DNA of 64,000 nucleotides from Luteibacter sp. UNC138MFCol5.1 (GTDB lineage: Bacteria > Pseudomonadota > Gammaproteobacteria > Xanthomonadales > Rhodanobacteraceae), in the NCBI RefSeq assembly GCF_900110505.1, contig NZ_FODZ01000002.1, forward strand, positions 362,113 to 426,112, in the 5' to 3' direction. Below the pieces are notes generated by a model. It did not search any database. It was not told the DNA's origin and saw only the letters and a program-made list of their open reading frames with translations. The translations under genes and the position numbers were made by a program. Positions 36,648 through 46,224 of the stretch are shown in pieces (positions within the stretch are counted from its first letter, which is position 1; each line of letters opens with the position of its first letter).

Positions 36648-37163
36648 TCAGAACTCGGGGTCCCAGTCCACCACGATGCGCCCGGCGACCAGATCGACCG
36701 AATGCACGTAGGGGCCCTGGATGAACGGGATCAGGCGCTCCTTGTCGCCGTCCTTCGCCACCATGACGTCATTGGCGCCGGTGGCGAAAAGATGACTTAC
36801 CCGACCCAGGCCGATGTTCTCCGTGGTGACGACCTCGAGGCCCTCGAGATCGGTCCAGTAGAACTCGCCTGGTGCGGGCGGCGGCAGCACGTCACGCGAG
36901 ACCGTGATCTCGCAGCCGACGAGCGCCGCGGCCTGGTCGCGGTCCTCGATGCCCGGCAGGGTGGCGACGATGCCCTTACCCTGCGCGCGCCCGCGGACTC
37001 CGTTCATTTCCCGCTGCACGCCCGGCGCGGTGAGCAGCCATGGCTGGTAGCGGAAGATCTGGATGCGGGGCTCGGTCCAGCTTTCGAGCTTGACCTGACC
37101 CTGCACGCCATGAAGTCCGACAATGCGCCCGACCCGGACGCGTTTACCGGACTCCGTCGACAT
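36648..37163 (-). CDS. rimM: 16S rRNA processing protein RimM
   Basis: RimM (171 residues) assists 30S head maturation. The N-terminal [22 protein letters not shown] region and the C-terminal PRC-barrel domain ([12 protein letters not shown], then [15 protein letters not shown] and VDWDPEF) are complete. ATG 37163 overlaps the rpsP stop in a TGATG arrangement, making it preferable to a TTG one codon earlier. Confidence 0.96.
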   Translation of the reverse strand: MSTESGKRVRVGRIVGLHGVQGQVKLESWTEPRIQIFRYQPWLLTAPGVQREMNGVRGRAQGKGIVATLPGIEDRDQAAALVGCEITVSRDVLPPPAPGEFYWTDLEGLEVVTTENIGLGRVSHLFATGANDVMVAKDGDKERLIPFIQGPYVHSVDLVAGRIVVDWDPEF

Positions 37164-37414
37164 CAAGCAGCCAGCTTGCCGGCTTCCTTCACGAGGGCGC
37201 GGACCTTGTCGGTCAGCTGGGCACCCTTCGCGACCCAGGCCTGGACCTTGGCGACGTCGAGCTCGAGACGCTTGTCAGCGCCCGAAGCGACCGGGTTGTA
37301 GTAGCCGACGCGCTCGATGTTACGACCGTCGCGCGGGCTGCGCTGGTCGGTAACGACGACGTGATAAAACGGACGGCCCTTGGCGCCACCGCGCGAAAGA
37401 CGAATCTTGACCAT
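37163..37414 (-). CDS. rpsP: 30S ribosomal protein S16
   Basis: S16 (83 residues) opens the classical rpsP-rimM-trmD-rplS operon. [21 protein letters not shown] and the GYYNPVASG segment identify it. A possible -10 (TAAAAT, minus strand, 37489-37484) lies upstream, after the ffh terminator. Confidence 0.98.
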   Translation of the reverse strand: MVKIRLSRGGAKGRPFYHVVVTDQRSPRDGRNIERVGYYNPVASGADKRLELDVAKVQAWVAKGAQLTDKVRALVKEAGKLAA

Positions 37415-37501
37415 AAGTTACGAGCTCCAGAATGCCGCAGACCGGCAAGGCGCGCGCGAGAAGCGGGCGCGGTAAAGCCGGACATTTTAGCGAAAGTTTA
37501 G

Positions 37502-37529
37502 AAAAATGGAAGGGGTATCAGCCCCTTCC
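37502..37529 (-). terminator. Terminator of ffh
   Basis: GGAAGGGG pairs with CCCCTTCC around six bases and, in the minus direction, is followed by ATTTTTC. It lies 17 bases past the ffh stop and before the rpsP promoter region, so ffh and the S16 operon are probably separate transcripts. Confidence 0.8.
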
Positions 37530-37546
37530 CTACTCATCGGGCCGCG

Positions 37547-38926
37547 TCAGCGCGGCGGCATCATCCCGCCCATGCCGCCCATGCCCTTCATGGCGCCCCG
37601 CATCTGACGGAGAAGGCCCTTGCTGCCGCCCTTGGACAGCTTGGACATCATCTTCTCCATCTGCATGAACTGCTTCAGCAGGCGGTTCACATCCGCCGGC
37701 TGCGTGCCGGAACCGCGCGCAACGCGGGCCTTGCGCGACCCGTTGAGGAGGTCGGGATGGCGGCGCTCCTTCTTCGTCATCGAGCCGATGATCGCGACCA
37801 TGCGCTTGAGCTCGTTGTCGTTGACCTTCGACTTGACGCTGTCCGGGATGCTCGACATGCCCGGCAGCTTGTCCATCAGCCCCGCGAGACCGCCCATGTT
37901 GCTCATCTGCTCGAGCTGGTCGCGCATGTCGTTGAGATCGAAGCGCTTACCCTTGATGACCTTCTCGGCCAGCTTCTGGGCCTTTTCCTGGTCGACCTTG
38001 CGCTCGACTTCCTCGACCAGCGACAGGACGTCGCCCATGCCGAGGATGCGCTGGGCCACGCGGTCCGGGTGGAACGGCTCGAGGGCGTCGGTCTTCTCGC
38101 CGGCGCCGAGGAACTTGATCGGGCGGCCGGTGACGTAGCGCACCGAGAGCGCGGCGCCGCCGCGGGCGTCGCCGTCCGTCTTGGTCAGCACCACGCCGGT
38201 CAGCGGCAGGGCTTCCGAGAACGCCTTGGCGACGTTGGCGGCGTCCTGGCCCGTCATGGAATCCACGACGAACAGGGTCTCGATCGGATCGAGCGCGCCG
38301 TGCAGCGCCTTGATCTCGGTCATCATCGCGTCGTCGACGTGCAGGCGGCCCGCCGTATCGACCAGCAGCACGTCGATCACCTCGCGGCGAGCGGCGACCA
38401 CGGCGGCCTTCGCGATCTCGACCGGATCCTGCCCGGCTTCCGACGGGAAGAACGACACGTCGACCTGGCCGGCGAGCGTGCGCAGCTGCTCGATGGCGGC
38501 GGGACGGTACACGTCGCAGCTGACCACCATCACGCGCTTCTTCTTGCGCTCCTTGAGGAAGCGCGCGAGCTTCGCGACCGTGGTGGTCTTGCCCGCGCCC
38601 TGCAGGCCGGCCATGAGCACGATCGCCGGCGGCTGGGCTGCGAGATTGAGCTCGGTGTTCGCCGCGCCCATCAGCGCGGTCAGCTCGTCGCTGACGACCT
38701 TGACCAGCGCCTGGCCCGGCGAAAGGCTCTTCAGCACTTCCTGGCCGACGGCGCGGACCTTCACGCGCTCGACGAGGGCTTTCACCACCGGCAGGGCCAC
38801 GTCGGCCTCCAGCAGGGCGATACGCACCTCGCGCAGGGTTTCGCGGATGTTTTCCTCGGTCAGCCGGCCGCGACCACGCAGGCGGTTGACGGTGTCGGAC
38901 AGGCGTTGGCTGAGCGATTCGAACAT
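37547..38926 (-). CDS. ffh: Signal recognition particle protein Ffh
   Basis: Ffh (459 residues) binds 4.5S RNA and signal sequences and targets membrane proteins to FtsY. The helical N domain is followed by the G domain (P-loop AGLQGAGKTTT at 106-116, VDTAGRLHVDD, TKTDGDARGG) and the methionine-rich M domain from about residue 330. It ends in MKGMGGMGGMMPPR. ATG 38926 matches the family start MFESLSQRLS. A perfect -10 (TATAAT) lies 33 bases upstream. Confidence 0.98.
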   Translation of the reverse strand: MFESLSQRLSDTVNRLRGRGRLTEENIRETLREVRIALLEADVALPVVKALVERVKVRAVGQEVLKSLSPGQALVKVVSDELTALMGAANTELNLAAQPPAIVLMAGLQGAGKTTTVAKLARFLKERKKKRVMVVSCDVYRPAAIEQLRTLAGQVDVSFFPSEAGQDPVEIAKAAVVAARREVIDVLLVDTAGRLHVDDAMMTEIKALHGALDPIETLFVVDSMTGQDAANVAKAFSEALPLTGVVLTKTDGDARGGAALSVRYVTGRPIKFLGAGEKTDALEPFHPDRVAQRILGMGDVLSLVEEVERKVDQEKAQKLAEKVIKGKRFDLNDMRDQLEQMSNMGGLAGLMDKLPGMSSIPDSVKSKVNDNELKRMVAIIGSMTKKERRHPDLLNGSRKARVARGSGTQPADVNRLLKQFMQMEKMMSKLSKGGSKGLLRQMRGAMKGMGGMGGMMPPR

Positions 38927-38958
38927 GGGGAATTCGGCATGAGATGCGGTGAATTCCG

Positions 38959-38964
38959 GATTAT
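38959..38964 (-). promoter_or_regulatory. Putative -10 element of ffh
   Basis: The minus strand reads TATAAT, a perfect sigma-70 -10 hexamer, 32 bases before the ffh ATG. No convincing -35 is present at the expected distance. Confidence 0.5.
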
Positions 38965-39039
38965 AGCTGGATAGCGGGCACGGCGAATGCCATCGTGTCG
39001 CATTCACGGTCGCGACCCGCTATGCCACACTGCGCGTCC

Positions 39040-39837
39040 ATGATCGTCACCGCGCTCACCCTGGCCGCCATCGCGCTCTACCTGTCCGCCGCCGGCGTGC
39101 TCGCCCGGCCGCTGGCGACGGGCGGGCAGCCGCTCGCGCGCGTCGGCATGACGCTCGCCACGGGGGCCGCGCTGGCGCACGCCGCCGTGCTGCTGACCGC
39201 CCATCGGGGCACCCTCGACCTGCACTTCTTCGCGGCGCTCTCGCTCGTCGCCTGGATCGCCTCGGCGCTGACCCTCGTGGTCAACCTGTCGCGCCCCGTC
39301 GCGGGGCTGGGGATACTGATCTTTCCGCTGTCCGCGGCCCTCGTCGCCATCGACGCGTTCCTGGCGCCACGGACGGCGCCCGAATCGATGAGCTGGCAGA
39401 TCGAGATGCACGTGACGATCGCGGTGTTCGCGTTCGGCATCCTCTCGATCGCCGCGGCGCTGGCCATCCTGCTCGCGATCCAGGAGCGGGCCCTGCGACG
39501 CAGCCGCTTCGGGCACTGGCTGCGCGCCCTGCCCCCGCTGACCCTCACCGAGGTGCTGCTGTTCCGGCTGATCGCCGTGGGCTTCGTGCTGCTGACACTG
39601 ACGCTCGTCACCGGCGCCCTGTTCGTGGGCGACCTGTTCGGCCAGCACCTCGTGCACAAGACCGTGCTCTCGATCATCGCGTGGATCGTGTTCGGCGTGC
39701 TGCTCTGGGGCCGCTGGCGCCACGGGTGGCGCGGCATCCGCGCCGTGTACCTGACGCTCGTGGGCATGGGCATCCTGCTGCTAGCGTTCTTCGGCACCAA
39801 GGCGGTGCTGGAACTGATCCTGCACCGGACGCCCTGA
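39040..39837 (+). CDS. Inner-membrane protein YpjD, CcsA/cytochrome c assembly family
   Basis: This 265-residue protein has about eight membrane helices from ALTLAAIALYLSAAGVLA onward and resembles the CcsA/CcmC haem-handling family. Family histidines are suggested by EMHVTIAVFAFG and by FGQHLVHKTVLSIIAW near helices, and the C-terminal GHWLRALPPL loop follows. The gene is commonly found divergent from ffh in gammaproteobacteria, as here. Its exact role is not established. The start at 39040 gives the first helix directly; earlier in-frame starts lack support. Confidence 0.82.
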   Translation: MIVTALTLAAIALYLSAAGVLARPLATGGQPLARVGMTLATGAALAHAAVLLTAHRGTLDLHFFAALSLVAWIASALTLVVNLSRPVAGLGILIFPLSAALVAIDAFLAPRTAPESMSWQIEMHVTIAVFAFGILSIAAALAILLAIQERALRRSRFGHWLRALPPLTLTEVLLFRLIAVGFVLLTLTLVTGALFVGDLFGQHLVHKTVLSIIAWIVFGVLLWGRWRHGWRGIRAVYLTLVGMGILLLAFFGTKAVLELILHRTP

Positions 39838-39880
39838 AGCGCCCGCCCCCAAGACCTTCCCGTGGGCCGCGACAGCCCCT

Positions 39881-40003
39881 GTGGGAGCGGACCTGGCCGC
39901 GATCGCTCTTGTGGGAGCGGACCTGGCCGCGACAGCCTTTCGCGACCGGGTGACAGGTCCTGCGGCGTGTCGCGAGGAGCCGTCGCGGCCAGGTCCGCTC
40001 CTA
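39881..40003. repeat. REP cluster, GTGGGAGCGGACCTGG family (two direct, one inverse)
   Basis: Two identical direct copies of GTGGGAGCGGACCTGGCCGC (39881 and 39911) are followed by an inverted copy at 39982-40003. The 183-base gap between ypjD and radA holds nothing else recognisable. The direct copies are 30 bases apart and either can pair with the inverse copy. Confidence 0.9.
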
Positions 40004-40020
40004 CCGCGCGGCGCGATTAC

Positions 40021-41412
40021 CTACGCGTCGCGACTGGCGTCGATCGCCTGCCCCAGCCGTTCCACGCCGATCACTTCCATGTCGCCGACGCGGCCGCGCT
40101 TCGGCGCGTTCGCCGCCGGCACCACGGCTCGGCGGAAACCATGCGTCGCGGCCTCCTTAAGGCGCTCCTCGCCGTTGGGTACCGGGCGGATCTCGCCCGA
40201 GAGGCCGACCTCGCCGAAGGCGATCGTCTTCTCCGGCAACGGCCGATCGCGGAGGCTCGAGAGCACGGCCATGAGCACGGGAACGTCGGACGCGGTTTCC
40301 TGCACGCGGATGCCGCCGACGACGTTGACGAAGACGTCCTGGTCGTAGGCCGCCACGCCACCGTGCCGGTGCAGCACCGCGAGCAGCATGGCTAGGCGAT
40401 TCTGCTCGAGGCCCAGCACCACGCGGCGCGGGTTGCCCAGCGACGACTGGTCGACCAGCGCCTGGACCTCCACCAGTAGCGGACGGGTGCCCTCGCGCGT
40501 GACCATCACGGCGCTGCCCGGCGTCGGGCCCGCATGCGCCGAGAGGAAGATCGCCGACGGGTTCGGCACTTCGCGAAGCCCCTTTTCGGACATCGCGAAG
40601 ACGCCCAGCTCGTTCACCGCGCCGAAGCGGTTCTTGAACGCGCGCAGCACGCGGAAGCGGCTGCCGGACTCGCCTTCGAAATACAGCACGGCGTCGACCA
40701 TGTGCTCGAGCACGCGCGGACCGGCGATGCCGCCCTCCTTGGTGACGTGACCGACGAGGAAGACGGACGTGCCGGTCTCCTTCGCGAAACGCGTGAGTTT
40801 CGCCGCCGATTCGCGTACCTGGCTGACGGAGCCCGGTGCTGCCGTCAGCATCTCGGTCCAGATCGTCTGGATCGAGTCGATGACGAGCACGCGTGGGCGT
40901 GCGGACGACGCCTGTTCGAGGATCCGCTCGATGCAGGTTTCGGCCAGCGCGTGCAGCGGCCCGAGCGGCAGGTCGAGGCGCTGCGCGCGCTGCGCCACCT
41001 GACCGAGCGACTCCTCGCCCGTGACATAGAGGCTGGGCAAGGTCGCGCCGAGCGTGCCGAGCATCTGCAGCAGCAACGTCGATTTGCCGATGCCCGGATC
41101 GCCGCCGATGAGCACCACCGAGCCGTCGACCAGGCCGCCGCCGAGCACGCGATCGAGTTCGCCGATGCCCGTGTTCGTGCGCGCCTCCGCCGTCAGCAGC
41201 ACCTCGGTGAGCGGCGTGATGCGCGGCGCGCCTGCCGCCTCGCCGGCGTAGCCGCCGCGGCGCGTGCCGGTCGCCACGGCGTTGGGCTTGGCCGGCTGCA
41301 CCACGAACTCGGAAAGCACGTTCCATTCGTTGCATTCGGCGCACTGGCCCTGCCACTTGCTGTGTTCGGCGCCGCACTGCGTGCAGACGTAAGCTGTCTT
41401 GGCCTTGGCCAT
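40021..41412 (-). CDS. radA: DNA repair protein RadA
   Basis: RadA (463 residues) helps RecA-driven recombination and branch migration. It starts with a four-cysteine zinc finger (CTQCGAEHSKWQGQCAEC), then a RecA-like ATPase with Walker A GGDPGIGKST, the RadA-specific KNRFG motif, and a Lon-protease-like C-terminal domain (GGIRVQETASDVPVLMAV, AFGEVGLSGEIRPV). ATG 41412 directly precedes the zinc finger. It follows alr by 68 bases in the same direction, a conserved neighbourhood in this order. Confidence 0.97.
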   Translation of the reverse strand: MAKAKTAYVCTQCGAEHSKWQGQCAECNEWNVLSEFVVQPAKPNAVATGTRRGGYAGEAAGAPRITPLTEVLLTAEARTNTGIGELDRVLGGGLVDGSVVLIGGDPGIGKSTLLLQMLGTLGATLPSLYVTGEESLGQVAQRAQRLDLPLGPLHALAETCIERILEQASSARPRVLVIDSIQTIWTEMLTAAPGSVSQVRESAAKLTRFAKETGTSVFLVGHVTKEGGIAGPRVLEHMVDAVLYFEGESGSRFRVLRAFKNRFGAVNELGVFAMSEKGLREVPNPSAIFLSAHAGPTPGSAVMVTREGTRPLLVEVQALVDQSSLGNPRRVVLGLEQNRLAMLLAVLHRHGGVAAYDQDVFVNVVGGIRVQETASDVPVLMAVLSSLRDRPLPEKTIAFGEVGLSGEIRPVPNGEERLKEAATHGFRRAVVPAANAPKRGRVGDMEVIGVERLGQAIDASRDA

Positions 41413-41480
41413 CGATGCGTGGATTCCGGGAAGTGATGCGTCTTTGTATCGCGAAGGCGTCGCAGGAGACGATACGGCCT

Positions 41481-42569
41481 TCAGGACTCGTCTTCGACGA
41501 AGAGTACGCGACGGGTCATGCCGCAGGTCAGGTCGTACGAGATCGTGCCCGCGGCGGCGGCGACCGTTTCGACGGGCAGGCCCTCGCCCCATAGCGTCAC
41601 GCGATCGCCCGGGCGCGCATCGGGAACGGCGCGCAGGTCGATCGTGATGAGATCCATCGAGACACGGCCGACGAGCGACGCGCGGTGGCCGTTGACGAGA
41701 AGCGGCGTGCCCGGGGCGGCGCTGCGCGGGTAACCGTCGCCGTAGCCGATGGCCGCGACACCGACGTCCATGTCCTCGGGGCACTCGTAGGTACCGTTGT
41801 AGCCGACGCGCTCGCCCTTCGCGAGGCGATTGATCGCGACGAGCCGCGTGGACAGGGTCATGGCCGCCCGGAACCCGAAGTCGGCGCCCGAGCGCCCTTC
41901 CACCACCGACAGCCCGTAGAGCAGCCCACCGGTGCGGACCCAGTCGCCACGGGCGTCGGGCCAGCCGAGCACAGCCGCCGAATTGGACATCGCCCGCGGT
42001 CCGGGCAGCCCGGCGGTCCCTTCCCTGAATCGCAGGATCTGCAGCGCGGTCTCCCTGCCGCCGAACTCCTCCGACGAGGCGAAATGCGTCATCAGGCCGA
42101 TCTCGGCATCGATCGCCGGCATGGCGCGGAGGGCCGCATGCACGTCCCTCGCGCGTGCCGGGTCGAAGCCCAGGCGGTGCATGCCGGTGTCTACCTTGAT
42201 CCACACGCGAAGCGCGCCGCGCGCCGGATCCGCCTTCGCCAGCCACGGCAGCTGGGCGTCGTGGTGGATCAACGCTTCCAGCCGCAGTCGTTGCATTTCG
42301 GCGATGTCCGAGGCGGTATCCGGCCCCGAAAGCACCACGATGCGCTGGCGATGCCCCGCCGCGCGCAGGCGCAGGCCATCGGCGATCGCCGCCACGGCGA
42401 ACGCCTCGGCCTCGCCGTCGAGCGCGCGTGCGACCCGCTCCAGCCCGTGTCCGTAGGCATCCGCCTTGACCACCGCCATCACCCGGGCGCCCTCCGCGAG
42501 CGTGCGAACGCGGGCGAGGTTGTGGCGCAGGGCACCGAGATGGATGGTGGCGACGGTGGTGCGGCTCAT
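41481..42569 (-). CDS. alr: Alanine racemase
   Basis: Alr (362 residues) interconverts L- and D-alanine for peptidoglycan, using PLP on Lys35 in VVKADAYGHG. The fold-type III barrel is followed by a C-terminal beta domain whose GYNGTYECPED carries the second catalytic tyrosine, and by SMDLITIDL. Length is normal. In related genomes alr sits near dnaB and radA; here a lipoprotein gene and a hydrolase gene lie between dnaB and alr. Confidence 0.97.
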   Translation of the reverse strand: MSRTTVATIHLGALRHNLARVRTLAEGARVMAVVKADAYGHGLERVARALDGEAEAFAVAAIADGLRLRAAGHRQRIVVLSGPDTASDIAEMQRLRLEALIHHDAQLPWLAKADPARGALRVWIKVDTGMHRLGFDPARARDVHAALRAMPAIDAEIGLMTHFASSEEFGGRETALQILRFREGTAGLPGPRAMSNSAAVLGWPDARGDWVRTGGLLYGLSVVEGRSGADFGFRAAMTLSTRLVAINRLAKGERVGYNGTYECPEDMDVGVAAIGYGDGYPRSAAPGTPLLVNGHRASLVGRVSMDLITIDLRAVPDARPGDRVTLWGEGLPVETVAAAAGTISYDLTCGMTRRVLFVEDES

Positions 42570-42678
42570 GGGCTCGGAGTGCGGGACGCTGGCTGGCAGG
42601 CCGCCCAGTCTAGCCGCAATGGGCGGGCACCCGGATGACCAGGAAAGGGCGAACCGCGGTCGCGGTCCGCCCTGCCCG

Positions 42679-43647
42679 TCACTTCGCGAGGTCGAAGTTC
42701 GCGGACGAAACCCAGCCGCGGTTGCCGTGCTCGTCTTCCACCTGCCAGTTCACGCCGGCCTTCTCGCCAGTCGGGTAGACGGTCATGCCGGGGTCGAGCG
42801 TGCGTACCGCTTTGCCTTTCATGGTCGAGTTCTCGAACATGCGCGTGGCGACACGGATGCGGCCCGACTGACGGCTGTTCGCCGCCGAAGCGTTGCCCGG
42901 CATGCCACCCATCTCGTCCACGAGTTTCGTGTAGGCGTCGAGATAGGCCATCGTGATGACCTGGCCGATGGTGGTGTTCTCGTAGCCGCCGAGGCCGGCC
43001 CCCATGCCACCGCTAGCACCACGGAAGAGTCCGGAAGCGCCGAAGCCGATGTCGTTCTTCTCGCCATGGCCTTCCGTCAGCGCGACCTGCTCCGACGAGC
43101 GCACATCGGTGATCGTCAGCGTGACGTCGGCCGTCTTCGAATTGATGTTGAGAGAGCCTGCCAGGCGCCCCACGTTGCCCCCGATCAGCCCGCCCGCGAT
43201 CGCGCCGAGCGCGCTGCCGCCGGCGTCGGCGTTCTTCGAGACGAGGTCGGGCACCAGGACATAGTCGGCCGCCTTGACCTGACCCTTGCCGACATTCGCG
43301 CCGCCACGCAATTCGCCCCCCGCGGCCAGCTCGCGCTCGCGCATCGCGGCGCTCATGCCCATGCCGCGGTCGAGCAGCGTGAAGCAGCCCGACTTGCTGA
43401 CGAATACCTTGATGAGCTTCGTGGGCGAAGGCAGCTGCTGCTGGGTCCACCAGTGCACATCGCCCTCCGGCTCGATGACCGAAATCGTGCCGAGCTTGCG
43501 CGTGCATTTCGGGATGGCGGCGACCTTGGCCTCGTGCTCCTTCTGCGAGCGGGTCACCATCGGGTTGCCGGTCGTACAGCCGGAAATCGCCATTACGCAG
43601 GCAAGCGCGAGCGTCGCCGAAGCGGCGCGTCGGAATGTGGTTTGCAT
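42679..43647 (-). CDS. CsgG/HfaB-like lipoprotein with C-terminal SH3-like domain
   Basis: This 322-residue lipoprotein has lipobox cysteine Cys24 (MAISGCTTG). The middle part holds CsgG-like segments (VFVSKSGCFTLLDRGMGMSAAMRERELA, then ADYVLVPDLV and TADVTLTITDVRSSEQV) plus a glycine-rich zipper ALGAIAGGLIGGNVG. About residues 255-320 form a bacterial SH3-like domain (GKAVRTLDPGMTVYPTG, NRGWVSSANF). The family is outer-membrane associated. CsgG itself is a curli export pore, but no csg genes are near, so secretion is not implied. The SH3 part may bind peptidoglycan. Confidence 0.8.
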   Translation of the reverse strand: MQTTFRRAASATLALACVMAISGCTTGNPMVTRSQKEHEAKVAAIPKCTRKLGTISVIEPEGDVHWWTQQQLPSPTKLIKVFVSKSGCFTLLDRGMGMSAAMRERELAAGGELRGGANVGKGQVKAADYVLVPDLVSKNADAGGSALGAIAGGLIGGNVGRLAGSLNINSKTADVTLTITDVRSSEQVALTEGHGEKNDIGFGASGLFRGASGGMGAGLGGYENTTIGQVITMAYLDAYTKLVDEMGGMPGNASAANSRQSGRIRVATRMFENSTMKGKAVRTLDPGMTVYPTGEKAGVNWQVEDEHGNRGWVSSANFDLAK

Positions 43648-43807
43648 GATCGATCCTGTCTATGACGTGCGCCCAACGGCTCGCCTCGCGCGCAGTCGGG
43701 CGCTCCCCACGCGAAGGCATCACGGGGGCGTCATGCTAGGAATCGTGGTCCTGACGGTCTTTAGGTCGTGACCCCGAAAAAGACTTCGGAGCGCCCGCGG
43801 CGCGCTG

Positions 43808-44563
43808 TCAGGGGCGCCCGTGCAAGGCCTGGTCGATCGCCTTCTGCGCCAGAGGCGCCATCACCTCGTAACCTGCCGCGTTCGGGTGCAGGCCGTCGTC
43901 GCTCAGCCCTTTCCTGAGCATGCCGTCCTTGTCGACCATGGCCGCGTGATAGTCGAGATAGACGACGTGGTGGCGCGCCGCATAGGCGCTCATCCACGCG
44001 TTCAGCTCGCGAATCGACGCGGGCGGCCGCTGCGTCGTCTGCTTCGGATTCTGCACGTCGTTCACGGGCAGCAGGGACGCGAGCACGACGCGGATCCCGT
44101 TCGCGCGCGCCAGGTCCAGCATGGACGACAGGTTGTTCTCGATCGCTCCGACGGTGGAGGGACCGGTGTTGCCGGAGAGATCGTTCGTGCCGGCGAGGAT
44201 CACGACCACCGCCGGCTTGAGCTCGATGACGTCGGGTCGAAAGCGGATCAGCATTTGGGGTGTCGTCTGCCCGCTGATCCCTCGGTTGATGTAACCGCGG
44301 CCGGGAAAAAACTCGCCGACCTCCCTGCCCCAGCCATCGGTGATCGAATCGCCCATGAAGACCACGCGCTTCTCACCGGGACGCGGCGCAGGCAGCGACG
44401 CGTTCTCCGCGGCGTAGCGCGCGAGGTCGGGCCAGTCGTTGAGGCGGCGCTCGATGTCCGCGCGCTGTTCAGGGGTCGGCGTTTCGGGGAGCACGATGCG
44501 CTCGGCGGCGATCGCGGCGGTCGCGCAGAAGAGAAGCGGGAGCATCAGGGCGATACGGCGCAT
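43808..44563 (-). CDS. Secreted SGNH/GDSL hydrolase
   Basis: This 251-residue exported hydrolase has a signal peptide (MRRIALMLPLLFCATAAIA), block I VVFMGDSITDGWG with nucleophile Ser73, block III GTND and block V DDGLHPN with the catalytic His. RGISGQTTPQMLIRF follows the oxyanion glycine. It is likely a periplasmic esterase or carbohydrate deacetylase; the substrate is unknown. It lies between dnaB and the CsgG-like gene. Confidence 0.88.
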   Translation of the reverse strand: MRRIALMLPLLFCATAAIAAERIVLPETPTPEQRADIERRLNDWPDLARYAAENASLPAPRPGEKRVVFMGDSITDGWGREVGEFFPGRGYINRGISGQTTPQMLIRFRPDVIELKPAVVVILAGTNDLSGNTGPSTVGAIENNLSSMLDLARANGIRVVLASLLPVNDVQNPKQTTQRPPASIRELNAWMSAYAARHHVVYLDYHAAMVDKDGMLRKGLSDDGLHPNAAGYEVMAPLAQKAIDQALHGRP

Positions 44564-44659
44564 CGGAGCATCCTTTTCGACAGGTCCGTCGCATCCTAAA
44601 GCGTCCGGTCATCCCGGAGCGAGTAGCGGTTCGCTCTACCGACACCTGGGGCGAGCTTG

Positions 44660-44698
44660 CCCGCTGCCGCGGGATCGCCGATGCGATCGGCTCCCACC
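44660..44698 (-). repeat. REP-like unit, GTGGGAGCCGATCG family
   Basis: This 39-base unit, read on the minus strand from GGTGGGAGCCGATCG, matches the one at 22974-23012 except for one base. It lies just past the dnaB stop and before the GDSL hydrolase gene. Confidence 0.75.
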
Positions 44699-44713
44699 GG
44701 TCCAGCCCAGCCG

Positions 44714-46129
44714 CTAGTCGAACGTACCGACGTACGAATCCGGCGCCCAGTTCTCGAACTTCGTGTAGTGGCCGAGGAAGGCCAGCTTCACGGTGTCGGT
44801 GGGGCCGTTTCGCTGCTTGCCGATGATGATTTCGGCGAGGCCCTTATCGGGCGATTCCTTGTTGTAGTACTCGTCGCGGTAGATGAACATGATGACGTCG
44901 GCGTCCTGCTCGATAGCGCCGGATTCGCGCAGGTCGGACATCATCGGGCGCTTGTCGGCGCGCTGTTCCAGCGAGCGGTTGAGCTGCGACAGCGCAATCA
45001 CCGGCACATTGAGTTCCTTCGCCAGCGCCTTCAGGCCGCGCGAGATCTCGGAGATTTCCGTCGCGCGGTTTTCCGAGTTACCGGGTACCTGCATCAGCTG
45101 CAGGTAGTCGATGACGATCAGGCCCAGGCCGTGTTCGCGCTGCAGGCGGCGGGAGCGCGAGCGCATTTCCACCGGCGACATCGCGGGCGTGTCGTCGATG
45201 AAGATCTTCGCGTCGGCGAGCATCGTGATCGCCGAGGTGACGCGCGGCCAGTCCTCCTCGGCGAGGTCGCCGTTGCGCAGGTGCTGCGCGTGGACGCGGC
45301 CGAGCGACGAGATCAGACGGAACGCCAGCTGCGACGCGGACATTTCCATGGAGAACACCGCCACGGATTTCTTCCCGCGCATCGCCGCGGCCTCGGCGAG
45401 GTTCAGCGCGAACGCCGTCTTGCCCATCGACGGACGCGCCGCGATGATCACGAGGTCGGACGGCTGCAGGCCGGAGGTCAGTTCGTCCAGGTCGGTGAAT
45501 CCGGTCGACAGACCCGTGAGCTGGCCGCGCTTCTCGTAACGCTCCGAGAGCATGCGGAACGCCTCGCCCGCGGCTTCGCGCACCGAGACGATGTCCTTCT
45601 TGCCACGCGCGCCCGACTCCGCGATGCGGAACACGCGCTGTTCGGCGAGCTCCATCACTTCCTGCACGCTCTTTCCCTCGGGACGGAAACCGTCCTCGGT
45701 GATCGCGGTGCCCGCGTCGATCAGCTGGCGCATCACCGACTTCTCGCGAACGATGTCGCCGTAAGCCGCGATGTTCGCCGCGCTGGGCGTCGAGTTCGCC
45801 AGTTCCATGAGGTACGTGGCGCCACCGACCATTTCCGCCATCTCGTTCGCGACGAACCAGTCGCCCAGCGTGATGGCGTCGCAAGGCATGCCCTTGTTCG
45901 CCAGCTCGTTGATGGCGCGCCAGATCATGCGATGGTCGCGGCGGTAGAAGTCGTCGTCGGTGAGCTTGTCGGCCACCTTGTCCAGCGAATCCGGCGAGAG
46001 CATCAGGCCACCGAGCACGGCCTGCTCGGCCTCGATGGAATGGGGCGGGATGCGCAGCGAGTCGATGGCGGATGGCTCGCGACGGCGCTTGCGGTCGCCG
46101 CGCTCGCCACGCTCGGGATTGAAGGACAT
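44714..46129 (-). CDS. dnaB: Replicative DNA helicase DnaB
   Basis: DnaB (471 residues) is the hexameric replication-fork helicase. An N-terminal primase-binding helical domain (PPHSIEAEQAVLGGLML onward) leads to a RecA-like motor with Walker A ARPSMGKTAFA, Walker B VIDYLQLM and the arginine-finger region. The first 25 residues are charged and variable. It is downstream of rplI on the same strand. A perfect DnaA box lies about 100 bases upstream of the start. Confidence 0.98.
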   Translation of the reverse strand: MSFNPERGERGDRKRRREPSAIDSLRIPPHSIEAEQAVLGGLMLSPDSLDKVADKLTDDDFYRRDHRMIWRAINELANKGMPCDAITLGDWFVANEMAEMVGGATYLMELANSTPSAANIAAYGDIVREKSVMRQLIDAGTAITEDGFRPEGKSVQEVMELAEQRVFRIAESGARGKKDIVSVREAAGEAFRMLSERYEKRGQLTGLSTGFTDLDELTSGLQPSDLVIIAARPSMGKTAFALNLAEAAAMRGKKSVAVFSMEMSASQLAFRLISSLGRVHAQHLRNGDLAEEDWPRVTSAITMLADAKIFIDDTPAMSPVEMRSRSRRLQREHGLGLIVIDYLQLMQVPGNSENRATEISEISRGLKALAKELNVPVIALSQLNRSLEQRADKRPMMSDLRESGAIEQDADVIMFIYRDEYYNKESPDKGLAEIIIGKQRNGPTDTVKLAFLGHYTKFENWAPDSYVGTFD

Positions 46130-46224
46130 GGATTACCTCGTGTTGCGGACGGCGCCCACACCGGATCGGCTGGCCGTGGGGACGATCATACGCGCAGACG
46201 TCTCACGCGTTGAGAGGATAAGTC

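Noticed and set aside
39838-40020. Possible CRISPR-like array after ypjD
   Set aside because: Only two direct copies and one inverted copy of a REP unit occur, with no regular spacers and no cas genes. It is a REP cluster.
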